Positions 8,342 to 16,854 of a stretch of 64,000 nucleotides of DNA are shown piece after piece. The DNA comes from CAVVEQ01 sp963806635 (lineage in GTDB: Bacteria > Chloroflexota > Anaerolineae > Anaerolineales > Anaerolineaceae). Below the pieces are notes generated by a model. That model worked only from the letters and a program-made list of their open reading frames with translations, did not search any database and had not been told where the DNA came from. The DNA lies in contig CAWDZA010000023.1 in NCBI GenBank assembly GCA_963806635.1, positions 1 to 64,000 on the forward strand, read 5' to 3'. A program made the position numbers and the translations under genes. Each line of letters starts with the position of its first letter. The first letter of the stretch is position 1.

Positions 8342-8674
8342 ATGGAGGAAGATGAGATCCTGGAAAACCTGGTGCTGGAGCTGCGCCGCGGGGTGATCGT
8401 CCTGGCGGTGCTCAGCCAGCTGCAGGAGGAGCAGTACGGGTATTCCATCCTCAAGCAGCTCTCGGAAAAGGGGCTGGGGGTGGACCAGGGCACGCTCTAC
8501 CCGCTGCTGCGCCGCATGGAAAGCCAGGGGCTGCTGGAATCCCGCTGGCGGGTGGAAGCGGACCGGCCGCGGCGCTACTACGTGGCCAGCCCGCTGGGCA
8601 GGCAGATCCTGCCCAAAGTGAAATCGGAATGGATCAAGATTTCCGGGACTTTGGATAAGTTCCTGGAGCAATAA
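8342..8674 (+). CDS. PadR family transcriptional regulator
   Basis: 110 residues, the full length of a short (subfamily 2) PadR. The winged-helix core reads GVIVLAVLSQLQEEQYGYSILKQLSEKGLGVDQGTLYPLLRRMESQGLLESRW, with the family signature 'GTLYPLLRRME' and the wing RRYYVASPLG. GGAGG lies 6 nt before the ATG. It is cotranscribed with the next gene (15-nt gap). Many PadR genes are paired with a membrane protein they control. Confidence 0.92.
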   Translation: MEEDEILENLVLELRRGVIVLAVLSQLQEEQYGYSILKQLSEKGLGVDQGTLYPLLRRMESQGLLESRWRVEADRPRRYYVASPLGRQILPKVKSEWIKISGTLDKFLEQ

Positions 8675-8689
8675 AGAACGGAGGAAAGA

Positions 8690-9706
8690 ATGAGTAACAA
8701 ATTGATCGAAGCTTATGTTGCCAGTGTGGGGGAAAACCTGCCGGAGAAGCAGCGCGCCGATATCGAGGCCGAGATCTCCTCGCTGCTGCAGGATTCACTG
8801 GAAGCCCGCGCCGAAGCCGAAAGCCGCGCGCCGGATGATGAAATGGTCATCGCGGTGCTGCGCGAGTACGGCGAGCCTGAAAAGGTGGCTGCCTCCTACC
8901 GCGAGCCGCGCTACCTGATCGGCCCGCGTCTCTTCCCGGCCTTCCTGACCGTGCTGAAGATCGTCCTGGCGGTGCTGGGAGCGCTGGCGCTGGCGGGGGT
9001 GGTCTACACCCTCACCCGGCTGGGAACGGTGCCGCTGGATACCATCCTGCGCGAAGGGATCGAATCCCTGGCGAAGTACCTCTCCGCGGCGGTGACCGTC
9101 TTCGGGAACGTGGTGCTGATCTTCGCCATCCTGGAGCTGGTTCTGCCGCGGGTGGGGCGCAAGGCAAAGGCCTGGGATCCGCGCTCGCTGCTGGGCTACA
9201 CCCCCGCGGATGCCATCGAGCCCGCCGGGCTGGCTGCGGATATCGCCTTCTGCGCCTTCGCCATCGTGCTCTTCAACTTCTACCCGGACTGGATCGGGAT
9301 CACCTTCAAACAGGGAGCCGGCTGGGTGAAGACCGGTACGATCCTGACCCCCTTCTTCTTCAGCCTGCTGCCCTGGCTGACCATCGCCTGGGTGGGGAAG
9401 ATCGCGGTGGATGTGGCCCTGCTGGCAAAGGGGAGCTGGACGCGCGCGCTGCGCTGGGGGTTCGCCGCGGTGCAGGTATTCACCATCGGCGTCCTGGCAG
9501 CCATGCTCTTCGGTGCGCCCATCATCGACCTTTCGAGTATCAGCGCGGTCCCGGGAATGTCGGATCTGCAGGATCTGCCCTTCGGAGGCGGACTCTACTT
9601 CACGGTGCGCTTCATCCTGCTCATCATCATCGGCGCAACCGCCTGGGATACCATCAAGGTGCTCAGGCCGGAGTTCACCAAGAAACCACTGCCTGTGGTC
9701 GAGTAA
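8690..9706 (+). CDS. Multi-span membrane protein with N-terminal HAAS-like helical domain
   Basis: 338 residues. The first 75 residues are soluble and alpha-helical (KLIEAYVASVGENLPEKQRADIEAEISSLLQDSL...AVLREYGEPEKVAASY). This resembles the HAAS/DUF1700 signalling domain often partnered with PadR regulators. Six or seven membrane segments follow (LTVLKIVLAVLGALALAGVVY, VFGNVVLIFAILELVL and others). ATG 8690 has GGAGG close upstream. The PadR pairing suggests an envelope-stress or sensing role, but the molecular function is unknown. Confidence 0.75.
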   Translation: MSNKLIEAYVASVGENLPEKQRADIEAEISSLLQDSLEARAEAESRAPDDEMVIAVLREYGEPEKVAASYREPRYLIGPRLFPAFLTVLKIVLAVLGALALAGVVYTLTRLGTVPLDTILREGIESLAKYLSAAVTVFGNVVLIFAILELVLPRVGRKAKAWDPRSLLGYTPADAIEPAGLAADIAFCAFAIVLFNFYPDWIGITFKQGAGWVKTGTILTPFFFSLLPWLTIAWVGKIAVDVALLAKGSWTRALRWGFAAVQVFTIGVLAAMLFGAPIIDLSSISAVPGMSDLQDLPFGGGLYFTVRFILLIIIGATAWDTIKVLRPEFTKKPLPVVE

Positions 9707-9711
9707 AATCG

Positions 9712-9734
9712 AACGCCCCGAAAGGGGCGTTTTT
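9712..9734 (+). terminator. Rho-independent terminator after padR operon
   Basis: Stem AACGCCCC (9712-9719) with GGGGCGTT (9724-9731), loop GAAA, followed by TTT. Confidence 0.8.
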
Positions 9735-9744
9735 GATTCTGTTT

Positions 9745-9859
9745 GTCATTGCGAGACTCCGAAGGAGTCGAAGCAATCGCACAGGTAATCACTCTTGTTG
9801 GTAAACCATCAATTTCTTTTGTGAGATTGCTTCGTCGCGCTAGCGCTCCTCGCAATGAC
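9745..9859. repeat. Palindromic intergenic repeat, copy A
   Basis: Starts GTCATTGCGAG and ends with the inverse CTCGCAATGAC. Inside are GACTCCGAAGGAGTCGAAGC and a mirrored GATTGCTTCGTCG. Copy B (9873-9960) shares the termini, the GAAGCAATCGCA and TGGTAAACCATCAAT segments, but is shorter. It resembles REP/MITE-type elements. Confidence 0.65.
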
Positions 9860-9872
9860 AGGCCACCTTTCC

Positions 9873-9960
9873 GTCATTGCGAGACCCGAAGGGGTCGAAG
9901 CAATCGCAGGAATCACTCTGTGGTAAACCATCAATTCGCGAGCTTCAACCTCGCAATGAC
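9873..9960. repeat. Palindromic intergenic repeat, copy B
   Basis: 88 bp with the same GTCATTGCGAG...CTCGCAATGAC termini as copy A and the shared internal block TGGTAAACCATCAAT. It ends 5 bp before the EamA stop codon, so it forms the 3' end of that transcript and could act as a fold-back structure. The gap 9707-9964 holds only the terminator and these two copies. Confidence 0.65.
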
Positions 9961-9964
9961 AATT

Positions 9965-10819
9965 CTAGCCAAAGCGCTTCGCGAAGCGCGCGTTGATCAC
10001 CAGCGCCAGCACCACGATGGCGCCGCCGATCGCCAGGGTCAGCAGGTTCACGCTTTCGCCAAAGACCACCACCGAGACCAGCACCGCCACCGGCACCTTC
10101 AGGTCGTTGAAGATCGCCAGCGTGCCCGCGTCCACCTGGCGGGCGCCCTTGTTCCAGAGGAAGAAGCTCAGCCCGGAGGCGATGATGCCCAGGTAGGCCA
10201 GCGTCCAGTACTGCTTGAAGCCGAGCTGCACCGTGGACCAGTTGGTGAGCGCCGCGCAGCTTATCCCGGTGACCAGGAAGGCTCCCAAATAGAGCAGCCC
10301 GAACACGTCCTGGTCGCGGAACCCATCCAGCGGGCGCATCACCCGCCGGTAATAGACCTGCCCGAAGGCGAAGGCGATGTTGGAGATCTGCACCAGCAGG
10401 AAACCCGTCAGCACCCCGGCCGAAGAGACCCCGTTGTAGCTGATCACCGCCGTGCCGGCCACGGCCAGAGCAGCGGTCAGCAGGAACTGGTAATGGAATT
10501 TTCGCTGGAAGGCGTCGTCGATGAGGATGACGTAGATGGGGGTGAGGATGGTGAAGAGCGCCACCTCGTAGGCCTGCAGGGTCTGAAAGGCGAAGAAGTA
10601 GGCGATGTACATGATCCCGAACTGCACCGCGCCGGTGAGCATCAACCGCCAGAGGGCGGGGCGGGGCAGCCTTCTGACCCGCAGGAAGGGCAGGAAAACC
10701 AGCAGCGAGAGCGCCATGCGAATGAAGGCGATGAAGTAGGGATCGATCCCGGTCAGGTTGCCTTTGATCAGCCCGAACGAGAAGCCCCAGATGAGGGTGA
10801 CAATGATGAGAAGAACCAT
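9965..10819 (-). CDS. EamA/DMT superfamily permease
   Basis: 284 residues and ten predicted membrane helices in two EamA repeats: the first from LLIIVTLIWGFSFGLIKGNLTGIDPYFIAFIRM, the second from GFLLVQISNIAFAFGQVYYRR. The conserved 'P...' helix is seen as SVVVFGESVNLLTLAIGGAIVVLALVI. Members export or import metabolites and amino acids in the inner membrane; the substrate cannot be assigned. It appears monocistronic. Confidence 0.85.
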   Translation of the reverse strand: MVLLIIVTLIWGFSFGLIKGNLTGIDPYFIAFIRMALSLLVFLPFLRVRRLPRPALWRLMLTGAVQFGIMYIAYFFAFQTLQAYEVALFTILTPIYVILIDDAFQRKFHYQFLLTAALAVAGTAVISYNGVSSAGVLTGFLLVQISNIAFAFGQVYYRRVMRPLDGFRDQDVFGLLYLGAFLVTGISCAALTNWSTVQLGFKQYWTLAYLGIIASGLSFFLWNKGARQVDAGTLAIFNDLKVPVAVLVSVVVFGESVNLLTLAIGGAIVVLALVINARFAKRFG

Positions 10820-10882
10820 TCAAAAACCTGTGAAAGTGGGATGGGAACAGGATGATACCACGCCGCGGCGGGCGGGGAGAAT

Positions 10883-11479
10883 CTAGCCCTGGACGAGCTT
10901 TGCGCCCAAAGCGCGCGCCTGCGCCAGGAGTTCGGTCCTGGAGTCCATTTCGCCCGGCTCGGAAACGCTGCCGTAGAGGATGCCCGCCACCGGGGAGCCG
11001 GTGTAGCGGCACATATCCTCGAAGGTGCGGATGGCATTCACCGCGCCGGAGATATAGGGATCGATATCACCGTAGGTCAGCACGAGTACCATGTCCTTGC
11101 CCTTCAGGCCGTGACCATCCGGGGATTCCAGGGCGTAGAAGCGGTCGATGGCCAGCTTCAACTGCGCGGTGAAGGTGAACCAGTAAACAGGGGTAGCCAG
11201 GACGATCGCGGTGGCCTGCTTGAGGAACGGGTAGATCAACTGCATGTCATCGTCGATCACGCAGCCGCTGCCCTGCGGGTTCTGGCAGGCATCGCAGCCA
11301 TCGCAGGCACGTAGGTCCATGGCATGAAGCGCGAATTCTTTTACCGCGCCTCCCGCCTGAAGCGCGCCGGCAGCGAGCTCCTCCGCAAGGCGGCTGCTGT
11401 TGCTACCCGCCCGCGGGCTGGCCTTGAGAATGACCACCATATTCGACCTGATGCCGTCTTGAATTCCTGTTTTTTCCAT
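10883..11479 (-). CDS. Iron-sulfur flavoprotein (NADPH-dependent FMN reductase-like fold)
   Basis: 198 residues. The flavodoxin-like N-terminus VVILKASPRAGSNSSRLAEELAAGA binds FMN phosphate (S-x-R-x-x-S-N). It is followed by CDGCDACQNPQGSGC, the compact C-x2-C-x2-C-x7-C [4Fe-4S] motif of the Isf family, then VLATPVYWFTFTAQLKLAIDRFYAL. Such proteins reduce O2/H2O2 or other acceptors with electrons from ferredoxin in anaerobes. The start is uncertain: ATG 11479 and ATG 11440 (MVVILKAS) both lack a clear SD. The family core begins at the second. Confidence 0.82.
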   Translation of the reverse strand: MEKTGIQDGIRSNMVVILKASPRAGSNSSRLAEELAAGALQAGGAVKEFALHAMDLRACDGCDACQNPQGSGCVIDDDMQLIYPFLKQATAIVLATPVYWFTFTAQLKLAIDRFYALESPDGHGLKGKDMVLVLTYGDIDPYISGAVNAIRTFEDMCRYTGSPVAGILYGSVSEPGEMDSRTELLAQARALGAKLVQG

Positions 11480-11543
11480 ATTAAGATGATAACATAATCT
11501 CCGCGGTGGGCATCCGCTCCCCCGCCATTTTCAGGAGTTATTG

Positions 11544-12248
11544 ATGAAACGCTGGAGCCTAGTTCTTTTTACCGCCGGGATCGTTTGCGGTTTGATCCTA
11601 ATAACACTCGCCACGTGGGCAGACCAGGAGGCGTCACTTTTCGAGTCGACCAGCGCCTACGATACGAACCTGCCCACCCTGCGCTGCCCGATCATGATCG
11701 CCCACGACGAGAATTCTGCAATCACGGTCACCCTCAAAAACCCATCCACCTACCCGGTCAGCCCACTCACCACCGCCCACATTACTTCCGGCTTTGTGAT
11801 GCTGATCAATTCTTTTGAAGAACTCCCCTCCATCCTTCCCGGGGGGAAGGCCACCTACTCCTGGCCGATCGTTCCGGCGGATGCAGCCTACAAGACTCTG
11901 ATCCTGGCGCGGGTATTCGTGGAGAGCTCCTACCCGAACCCATCGCGCACAGGATCCTGCGGAGTCTATGTGCTGCCCTTTGGCGGCATTCCCGGGCGTG
12001 CTGTTGCCACGCTTCTGCTTATCCCCTGCCTGGCCGGGATGAGCCTGGGACTCTACTTCTGGAGGGGGAAGGGCGCCCTAAGCTCCCGCCGATCCAGTCT
12101 TTTCGCCGGGATGCTTGCACTGGCCGGGCTGACAATCGTTGGATTGCTCTCCATTCTCATCGGATCCTGGCCGCTCGGGCTGGCCAGCCTGATCCTGGTG
12201 CTGCTCATCGCCATTGCCCTGGTTACCCGCTACTGGGGCGAGATCTAA
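11544..12248 (+). CDS. Membrane protein of unknown function with a large external domain
   Basis: 234 residues. N-terminal signal/anchor (SLVLFTAGIVCGLILITLA), then an external region of about 115 residues with two cysteines (TLRCPIM, GSCGVYVLP) that could form a disulfide. Three membrane segments close the protein (AVATLLLIPCLAGMSLGLYFW, LFAGMLALAGLTIVGLLSIL, LASLILVLLIAIALV). ATG 11544 is preferred over the in-frame TTG at 11541, because AGGAG lies 6 nt from the ATG. No family recognised. Confidence 0.7.
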   Translation: MKRWSLVLFTAGIVCGLILITLATWADQEASLFESTSAYDTNLPTLRCPIMIAHDENSAITVTLKNPSTYPVSPLTTAHITSGFVMLINSFEELPSILPGGKATYSWPIVPADAAYKTLILARVFVESSYPNPSRTGSCGVYVLPFGGIPGRAVATLLLIPCLAGMSLGLYFWRGKGALSSRRSSLFAGMLALAGLTIVGLLSILIGSWPLGLASLILVLLIAIALVTRYWGEI

Positions 12249-12266
12249 TCCCACTTTGTACTTTTC

Positions 12267-12313
12267 TTGACACTCCTGACAAATCAAGATAAGATTAGTT
12301 AGTCTAACTAATC
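12267..12313 (+). promoter_or_regulatory. marR promoter and 21-bp operator
   Basis: TTGACA (12267-12272), 17-bp spacer, TAAGAT (12290-12295). A palindrome with perfect 10-bp arms, GATTAGTTAG (12293-12302) and CTAACTAATC (12304-12313), around a single T overlaps the -10 and start site. The expected transcript start (around 12302) leaves only about 15 nt before the ATG and no SD. Confidence 0.75.
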
Positions 12314-12316
12314 ATT

Positions 12317-12754
12317 ATGAAATCCCTGCTGCTTCAATTCGCTGAGACCCTCGACCGCACCCTAAAGAAAGGGCGGGGGAGCTCCGGGATCATGAACCTG
12401 ACCGTCAGCCAGCTTCAATATCTGGAGACAATTGCATCCCTGGAGCGCGCCACAGTGACAACCATCGCTGAGGAGCTGCAAGTGACCAAGCCCTCCGCCA
12501 CGGCTGCGGTGAGCCGACTTATCGAGCTGGGCTATATCTCCAGCACGCCTTCCATTCGCGATGGGCGGGTTCATTTTCTGGAGCTGACCGAGACGGGCAA
12601 GCAACTCGCATTCTTAAAAGAACAGACAACCCGGGATTATCAGGAGTTTATGGAAAGCGTGCTCACACCCCCCGAATTAGCGGCATTTCAGACCGCGCTG
12701 CAAAAATTAGTTGAACAATATCCCAAACATCATCCACAAGAGGAAAAATCATGA
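12317..12754 (+). CDS. MarR family transcriptional regulator
   Basis: 145 residues. Winged-helix core SQLQYLETIASLERATVTTIAEELQVTKPSATAAVSRLIELGYI, followed by the wing SIRDGRVHFLELTETGKQ. There is no SD before ATG 12317, so initiation is from a very short leader. Its TGA overlaps the ATG of the glycosyltransferase gene by 4 nt, so the pair is translationally coupled. The palindrome over its promoter suggests autoregulation, with release by a small molecule that the glycosyltransferase might modify. Confidence 0.9.
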   Translation: MKSLLLQFAETLDRTLKKGRGSSGIMNLTVSQLQYLETIASLERATVTTIAEELQVTKPSATAAVSRLIELGYISSTPSIRDGRVHFLELTETGKQLAFLKEQTTRDYQEFMESVLTPPELAAFQTALQKLVEQYPKHHPQEEKS

Positions 12755-14004
12755 TCACCATCCTGGCCGCGGGAAGCCGTGGCGATACCCAGCCCTATCT
12801 AGCCCTGGGCTCCTCGTTAATTCGCTCAGGGTATAAGGTGCGAATAGCGACCTTTGCGGCCTATGCCAATCTTGTGCAGGCAGCCGGATTGGAGCATTTC
12901 CCACTTGCGGGGGATATCGAGCAGGTGACCAATAGCGAGGTTGGCGCCCAGGCCATGCAGGCGGATAATCCCCTGAAGATTTTTCGGAATTTCAAGACCC
13001 TCAAGGAGCTCGCCCATGGAGCCCAGGAGCAGTTTTACCAGGCCTGCGAAGGCGCCGAAGCGGTGATCTTTCATCCCGGTCCGGTCATAGGTTACTTCAT
13101 CGCTCGGGAGAAAAAGATTCCCGCCATTCTGGCCACTCCCTTCCCAATGACGCCTACCCGCGAATATCCCTCCCTGATCGCCTACGCTGGTCCGCGGCTG
13201 GGGAAGGCGTACAACCTGCTTACCCACAAAGTGTTTGAGCAGATCATGTGGTCGGCTGGCAGCTCGCCAACCAAAGAGTTCTGGAAAAAGCAATTTGGAA
13301 CCAGTCCGGAGGATTTTTCCTGCCCCTTCGAAAAAGCGGATCTCGTGGTCGTTTCCTGCAGCGAACACGTCTTCCCCCGCCCGGCGGATTGGCGCCAGAA
13401 TGCCCAACAATTCGGATACTGGTTCCTGGATGAGGAGGACTGGACCCCACAAGACGACCTTGTGGATTTCCTCGCGGCTGGGGAGCCGCCCGTGTATGTT
13501 GGTTTTGGCAGCCTGGGCGATCCGACCGAGGCAGAAGGCACCACCCACCTGGTACTGGAGGCGCTCGCTCGCGCGGGGAAGCGCGGTGTATTGGCAACAG
13601 GTTGGTCCGGTCTCTCAGAGAAGATAGATCTGCCCGCCTCGGTCTTCCGCCTGAAAAGCGCGCCGCACGCCTGGCTCTTCCCGCGTATGGCGGCAGTGGT
13701 CCATCACGGCGGCGCCGGCACCACGGCAGCGGGCTTGAGGGCCGGAGTACCTTCGATCGTGATCACCCACGGGAATGACACCCTGGCCTGGGGACGGCGG
13801 GTCTGGGAGCTGGGGGTGGGACCCAGGGCGATTCCGCGAAAGAAATTAACCATCGAAGGCATGGCACAGGCGATCCTGGCCAGCCAATCCGAGGCGATAA
13901 AGGTCGCTGCATCCAAATTGGGGGAGAAGATCCGTGCGGAGAACGGCGCTGAAGATGCCGCCCGGGCGATCTGCCAGGTGTTGGACGGTAAGGTGAAAAA
14001 ATAA
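12751..14004 (+). CDS. GT1 (UGT/MGT-like) glycosyltransferase
   Basis: 417 residues with the GT-B fold. The N-terminus MITILAAGSRGDTQPYLALGSSL is the typical 'G-S-R-G-D-x-x-P' acceptor-side start of sterol/macrolide-type GT1 enzymes. The C-terminal donor-site signature is HHGGAGTTAAGLRAGVPSIV, followed by HGNDTLAWGRRVWELGVGP. It probably transfers a sugar from a nucleotide donor to a lipophilic small molecule such as a sterol-like lipid or antibiotic. ATG overlaps the marR stop. Confidence 0.88.
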   Translation: MITILAAGSRGDTQPYLALGSSLIRSGYKVRIATFAAYANLVQAAGLEHFPLAGDIEQVTNSEVGAQAMQADNPLKIFRNFKTLKELAHGAQEQFYQACEGAEAVIFHPGPVIGYFIAREKKIPAILATPFPMTPTREYPSLIAYAGPRLGKAYNLLTHKVFEQIMWSAGSSPTKEFWKKQFGTSPEDFSCPFEKADLVVVSCSEHVFPRPADWRQNAQQFGYWFLDEEDWTPQDDLVDFLAAGEPPVYVGFGSLGDPTEAEGTTHLVLEALARAGKRGVLATGWSGLSEKIDLPASVFRLKSAPHAWLFPRMAAVVHHGGAGTTAAGLRAGVPSIVITHGNDTLAWGRRVWELGVGPRAIPRKKLTIEGMAQAILASQSEAIKVAASKLGEKIRAENGAEDAARAICQVLDGKVKK

Positions 14005-14040
14005 CGGTATTATCCGGGAATCATCACCAAGCGATCCGAA

Positions 14041-15015
14041 TCATTCAATTTTCTCTCCAGCCAGGTTCTGCCGGTGGTAATCAAAAAGGTATTGGACGTT
14101 TTTCTGATACCGGGAGAGCGTGGGTTCCCAATCCAGACACATATCCGGAAGGTTTTGGTCCAGCACGGAGCGGGTATCTTTGTCTTTCATCAACGCCTCG
14201 ACCACCCGCCGTCCTAGCATCTGGATATAATCCCGCATGTCTTTTAAGTCTTTTCTGGTACCCAGCGGACCATGACCCGGGACAAAGGTCTTATAAGACG
14301 ATTTTTCAAGCTCCTCCAGCTGATGGATCCAACCGATGGGATCGCAGCCGATCATAAAAGGGTGCGTTTTGAAGAATCCGATATCGCCCAAAAAGAGAAT
14401 GGGTTCCCCATCAATCCCCATCATACAATCCCCGGAAGTGTGAGCCGGGGGCACGGGCACCAGCGTAACCGAGCGTTTTTCGCCCGCCACCTTCATTTTC
14501 GACCCAAAAGTGATATCGGGAAGGCGCGGGGATAATCCTGGCAGCTCCTCCAGGGCGCACTGATTCCTCCGAATGGCGGATTGAAGGACAGCGATCCGGG
14601 CAGGGTCGGTTGTGCCCTCCAATAGTTTTTCATTCGAAGCGATCGCATCCCGGTAGGCGATTTCGAGGGAGTCTGGATCTTTCAGGTCGGCGATTTCCTC
14701 CTGCATTCCGCGGTTGGCTGCCGGGGTGGATTGAATCCGCGCGTTGGCGGGGAATTCCTGGTTGCCCATCCAATGGTCGGCATGTTTGTGGCTGATGATG
14801 ATCTGGGTTACGGACTGGCCGGTCAGTTCTTCGGCCAGGTGGTTGAGTTCCGCGCCGGAGCGCAGCGATTCGCTGGTATCGAAAACCAGGGTCCTCCCGC
14901 CCAGGTCGATGATCCCGCTATTGCTGGAGGCCAGGCCTTCCTTTTTCGCCAAAGCGGCGAAAACACCCTCAGCGAGCTCTTCTATGTGGAAATGGGTGCT
15001 TTCAATAGTCTTCAT
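14041..15015 (-). CDS. Metallo-beta-lactamase-fold hydrolase
   Basis: 324 residues. Zinc-site motif SHKHADHWMG (HxHxDH), further ligands in PPAHTSGDCMM, the Asp of LFLGDIGF and the final FVPGHGPLG. Central insertion of about 60 residues between the first and second motif. GAGG lies 8 nt before ATG 15015. Resembles SoxH/quinoprotein-relay-type MBL hydrolases. Substrate unknown. Confidence 0.85.
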   Translation of the reverse strand: MKTIESTHFHIEELAEGVFAALAKKEGLASSNSGIIDLGGRTLVFDTSESLRSGAELNHLAEELTGQSVTQIIISHKHADHWMGNQEFPANARIQSTPAANRGMQEEIADLKDPDSLEIAYRDAIASNEKLLEGTTDPARIAVLQSAIRRNQCALEELPGLSPRLPDITFGSKMKVAGEKRSVTLVPVPPAHTSGDCMMGIDGEPILFLGDIGFFKTHPFMIGCDPIGWIHQLEELEKSSYKTFVPGHGPLGTRKDLKDMRDYIQMLGRRVVEALMKDKDTRSVLDQNLPDMCLDWEPTLSRYQKNVQYLFDYHRQNLAGEKIE

Positions 15016-15060
15016 TTGATTCCTCGGGGTGCGAATCGCGGGTTGGTCCTGGGTCAGATT

Positions 15061-15603
15061 TCAGGGGAGGTAAAGCAGCCGGTACAAAACGAAACCCCCC
15101 AGGGAAACCAAGAGAAAGAGTGTCCAAGTCACACGCATTAGTCTTTTCCATTTCTTCATCTGCCACTTCACCGGAAGGCGGTCATTCATAAACAGGATCA
15201 AGTAAAGGCCGCACATAATGGCAGCCAGACCAAGAATGCCATGGGCGATCTGCAGAAAGCCAGCGGATCCTGACGAAAACACTTGCAGGAACCGTCCCAT
15301 CATGATGAACACGGTCAAGACGATGGAGAAGAATACAAGCGTTGATAACAAGTTCCTGTGAGTGCGGGTATGTTTTCTTTTGATCGCCACCAAACCAGCC
15401 ACCAGGACAATAAAAAGCGCAATCTGGGCCAACAGATTGATATCGGAGATCATGGGAGCGTAGGTACCCAGAAACCCCGGGGTTTGTACCCAGCCGAGGG
15501 TATCCGCAGAAAGCAGAAGGAGAGCGGTCAGCGCCAGCGCCGCAAGGATGGCTTGCGGGATGAGCGGATCGCGTTTGTGGGTTTTCTTCTGCGGGTTTTC
15601 CAT
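15061..15603 (-). CDS. Integral membrane protein, DUF420/cytochrome-b561-like
   Basis: 180 residues, five membrane helices (ILAALALTALLLLSAD, LLAQIALFIVLVAGLVAI, LLSTLVFFSIVLTVFIMMG, IAHGILGLAAIMCGLYLIL, WTLFLLVSLGGFVLYRLL). The 'KHTRTHRNLL' and 'IAHGILG' histidines are compatible with a DUF420-like arrangement, but haem binding is not proven. The family assignment is tentative. It lies in the same direction as the AI-2E gene, 18 bp downstream of its stop region. Confidence 0.6.
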   Translation of the reverse strand: MENPQKKTHKRDPLIPQAILAALALTALLLLSADTLGWVQTPGFLGTYAPMISDINLLAQIALFIVLVAGLVAIKRKHTRTHRNLLSTLVFFSIVLTVFIMMGRFLQVFSSGSAGFLQIAHGILGLAAIMCGLYLILFMNDRLPVKWQMKKWKRLMRVTWTLFLLVSLGGFVLYRLLYLP

Positions 15604-15621
15604 GGGCAGCCTAATTGATTA

Positions 15622-16776
15622 TTATTTATATCCAGGTTCTTTTGGGATCATCAACTGGTTGAAAAACCCTGGATCCCCCTTATCCTCGACCGGATCGACG
15701 GCAGGGCGGTTAAGATTCATCACTTTTACCAGCAAATAAGAGCCGATCACTTTGGCAGTGCTGATCAGCGGGACGGCGAGGAACGCCACCAGGATACTGC
15801 CGGTGGAGAACCCGATCATTGCGCCAACCAGAACGACGACCATGGGGAGTTTAACCATCTTCCCTGTCAATGGCAGCCCGATGAAGAAATAGATCCCCTG
15901 GCTGATGAGCAACTCGAGCACAAGCACAATCAGCGCAAACATGGCCGGGGACATGGTGGTAAACCGGGTGGAGCCAAACATCAGGCAATTAACGGCGATC
16001 ACCAGAGACCCAAGTACTCCGCCGATGATCGGGATCACGCTGAGGACGCCGATAACGATCGCCATTGGAAGCGGGTATGGAACGCCGAGGATCAGGAAAA
16101 GCAGGTAGGAAGCCCCCGCGATGCAGCTGGCGTAGACCACCTGGACGAGCATGTAACGCACCCACATGTGGTCCATGGAGGTTAATAGAGATTTGATCTC
16201 ACCCGTCATCGACTCGGGAACCCAGGAAACCAAGATCCCCCGGCCGCCGTGCATGTTCATCATTAATAAGAAACCGATGAATAATCCAGTGAAGAGCGTG
16301 ACCACTCCGTTCACAAGTTCTCCCAAAATCTTGATCAGCCCGGTTGCAACTGAAGCGGTGACCTGCTGGAGCTGGGAAGCAATATTCCCCTGGGTGGGAA
16401 GAATGTTCACCAGGCTGGTGGTATTGATGGAAAGGAGTGCCTGGGATAGATTTTGCGTATCGGCAACAATATTCCTCAGGAAATTGAATATAAGAAATGC
16501 GAACAGCAGGGCAACCAAAAAAAAGATGATCGATTCGGCCAGGATGAAACGGCCGCGAAACTTTTTCGAAAGCGCGTTGATCGGCAAATAGAGGATAAAG
16601 GAGAAAAGAAAACCCACCACCACCACATCAAAAACCGGCTTGATGAGGGTGACCGCGAAAATTCCAAAGAGGATGAGGAAGAATGCAATCAACATCCTTG
16701 TATTCTTTTCCCAGGTTGGAGCCGGTTTGGTTTGTTGCGGTTGATCTTTCATGATCTTGTGGTTTTCATTTCTCAT
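15622..16776 (-). CDS. AI-2E family transporter (TqsA/PerM type)
   Basis: 384 residues with about eight membrane helices in the family order: LIAFFLILFGIFAVTLIKPVFDVVVVGFLFSFILYLPINALSK, a central amphipathic region (ADTQNLSQALLSINTTSLVNILPTQ), then the long C-terminal bundle ending PLTGKMVKLPMVVVLVGAMIGFSTGSILVAFLAVPLISTAKVI. Members export AI-2 or act as Na+/H+ antiporters. Two starts are possible (16776 and 16752, MKDQPQQ), neither with a good SD. Confidence 0.85.
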   Translation of the reverse strand: MRNENHKIMKDQPQQTKPAPTWEKNTRMLIAFFLILFGIFAVTLIKPVFDVVVVGFLFSFILYLPINALSKKFRGRFILAESIIFFLVALLFAFLIFNFLRNIVADTQNLSQALLSINTTSLVNILPTQGNIASQLQQVTASVATGLIKILGELVNGVVTLFTGLFIGFLLMMNMHGGRGILVSWVPESMTGEIKSLLTSMDHMWVRYMLVQVVYASCIAGASYLLFLILGVPYPLPMAIVIGVLSVIPIIGGVLGSLVIAVNCLMFGSTRFTTMSPAMFALIVLVLELLISQGIYFFIGLPLTGKMVKLPMVVVLVGAMIGFSTGSILVAFLAVPLISTAKVIGSYLLVKVMNLNRPAVDPVEDKGDPGFFNQLMIPKEPGYK

Positions 16777-16854
16777 TCAGATATAAATTTATAGGAAAAT
16801 TATAGAGTATATCGGACCAAAGGAATACCCTATCCCTTAGGATCCGGTAAATCC

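Noticed and set aside
9743..10855. Plus-strand open frame (370 codons) over the repeats and the EamA gene
   Set aside because: Runs through palindromic repeats and is antisense to a clear ten-helix permease.
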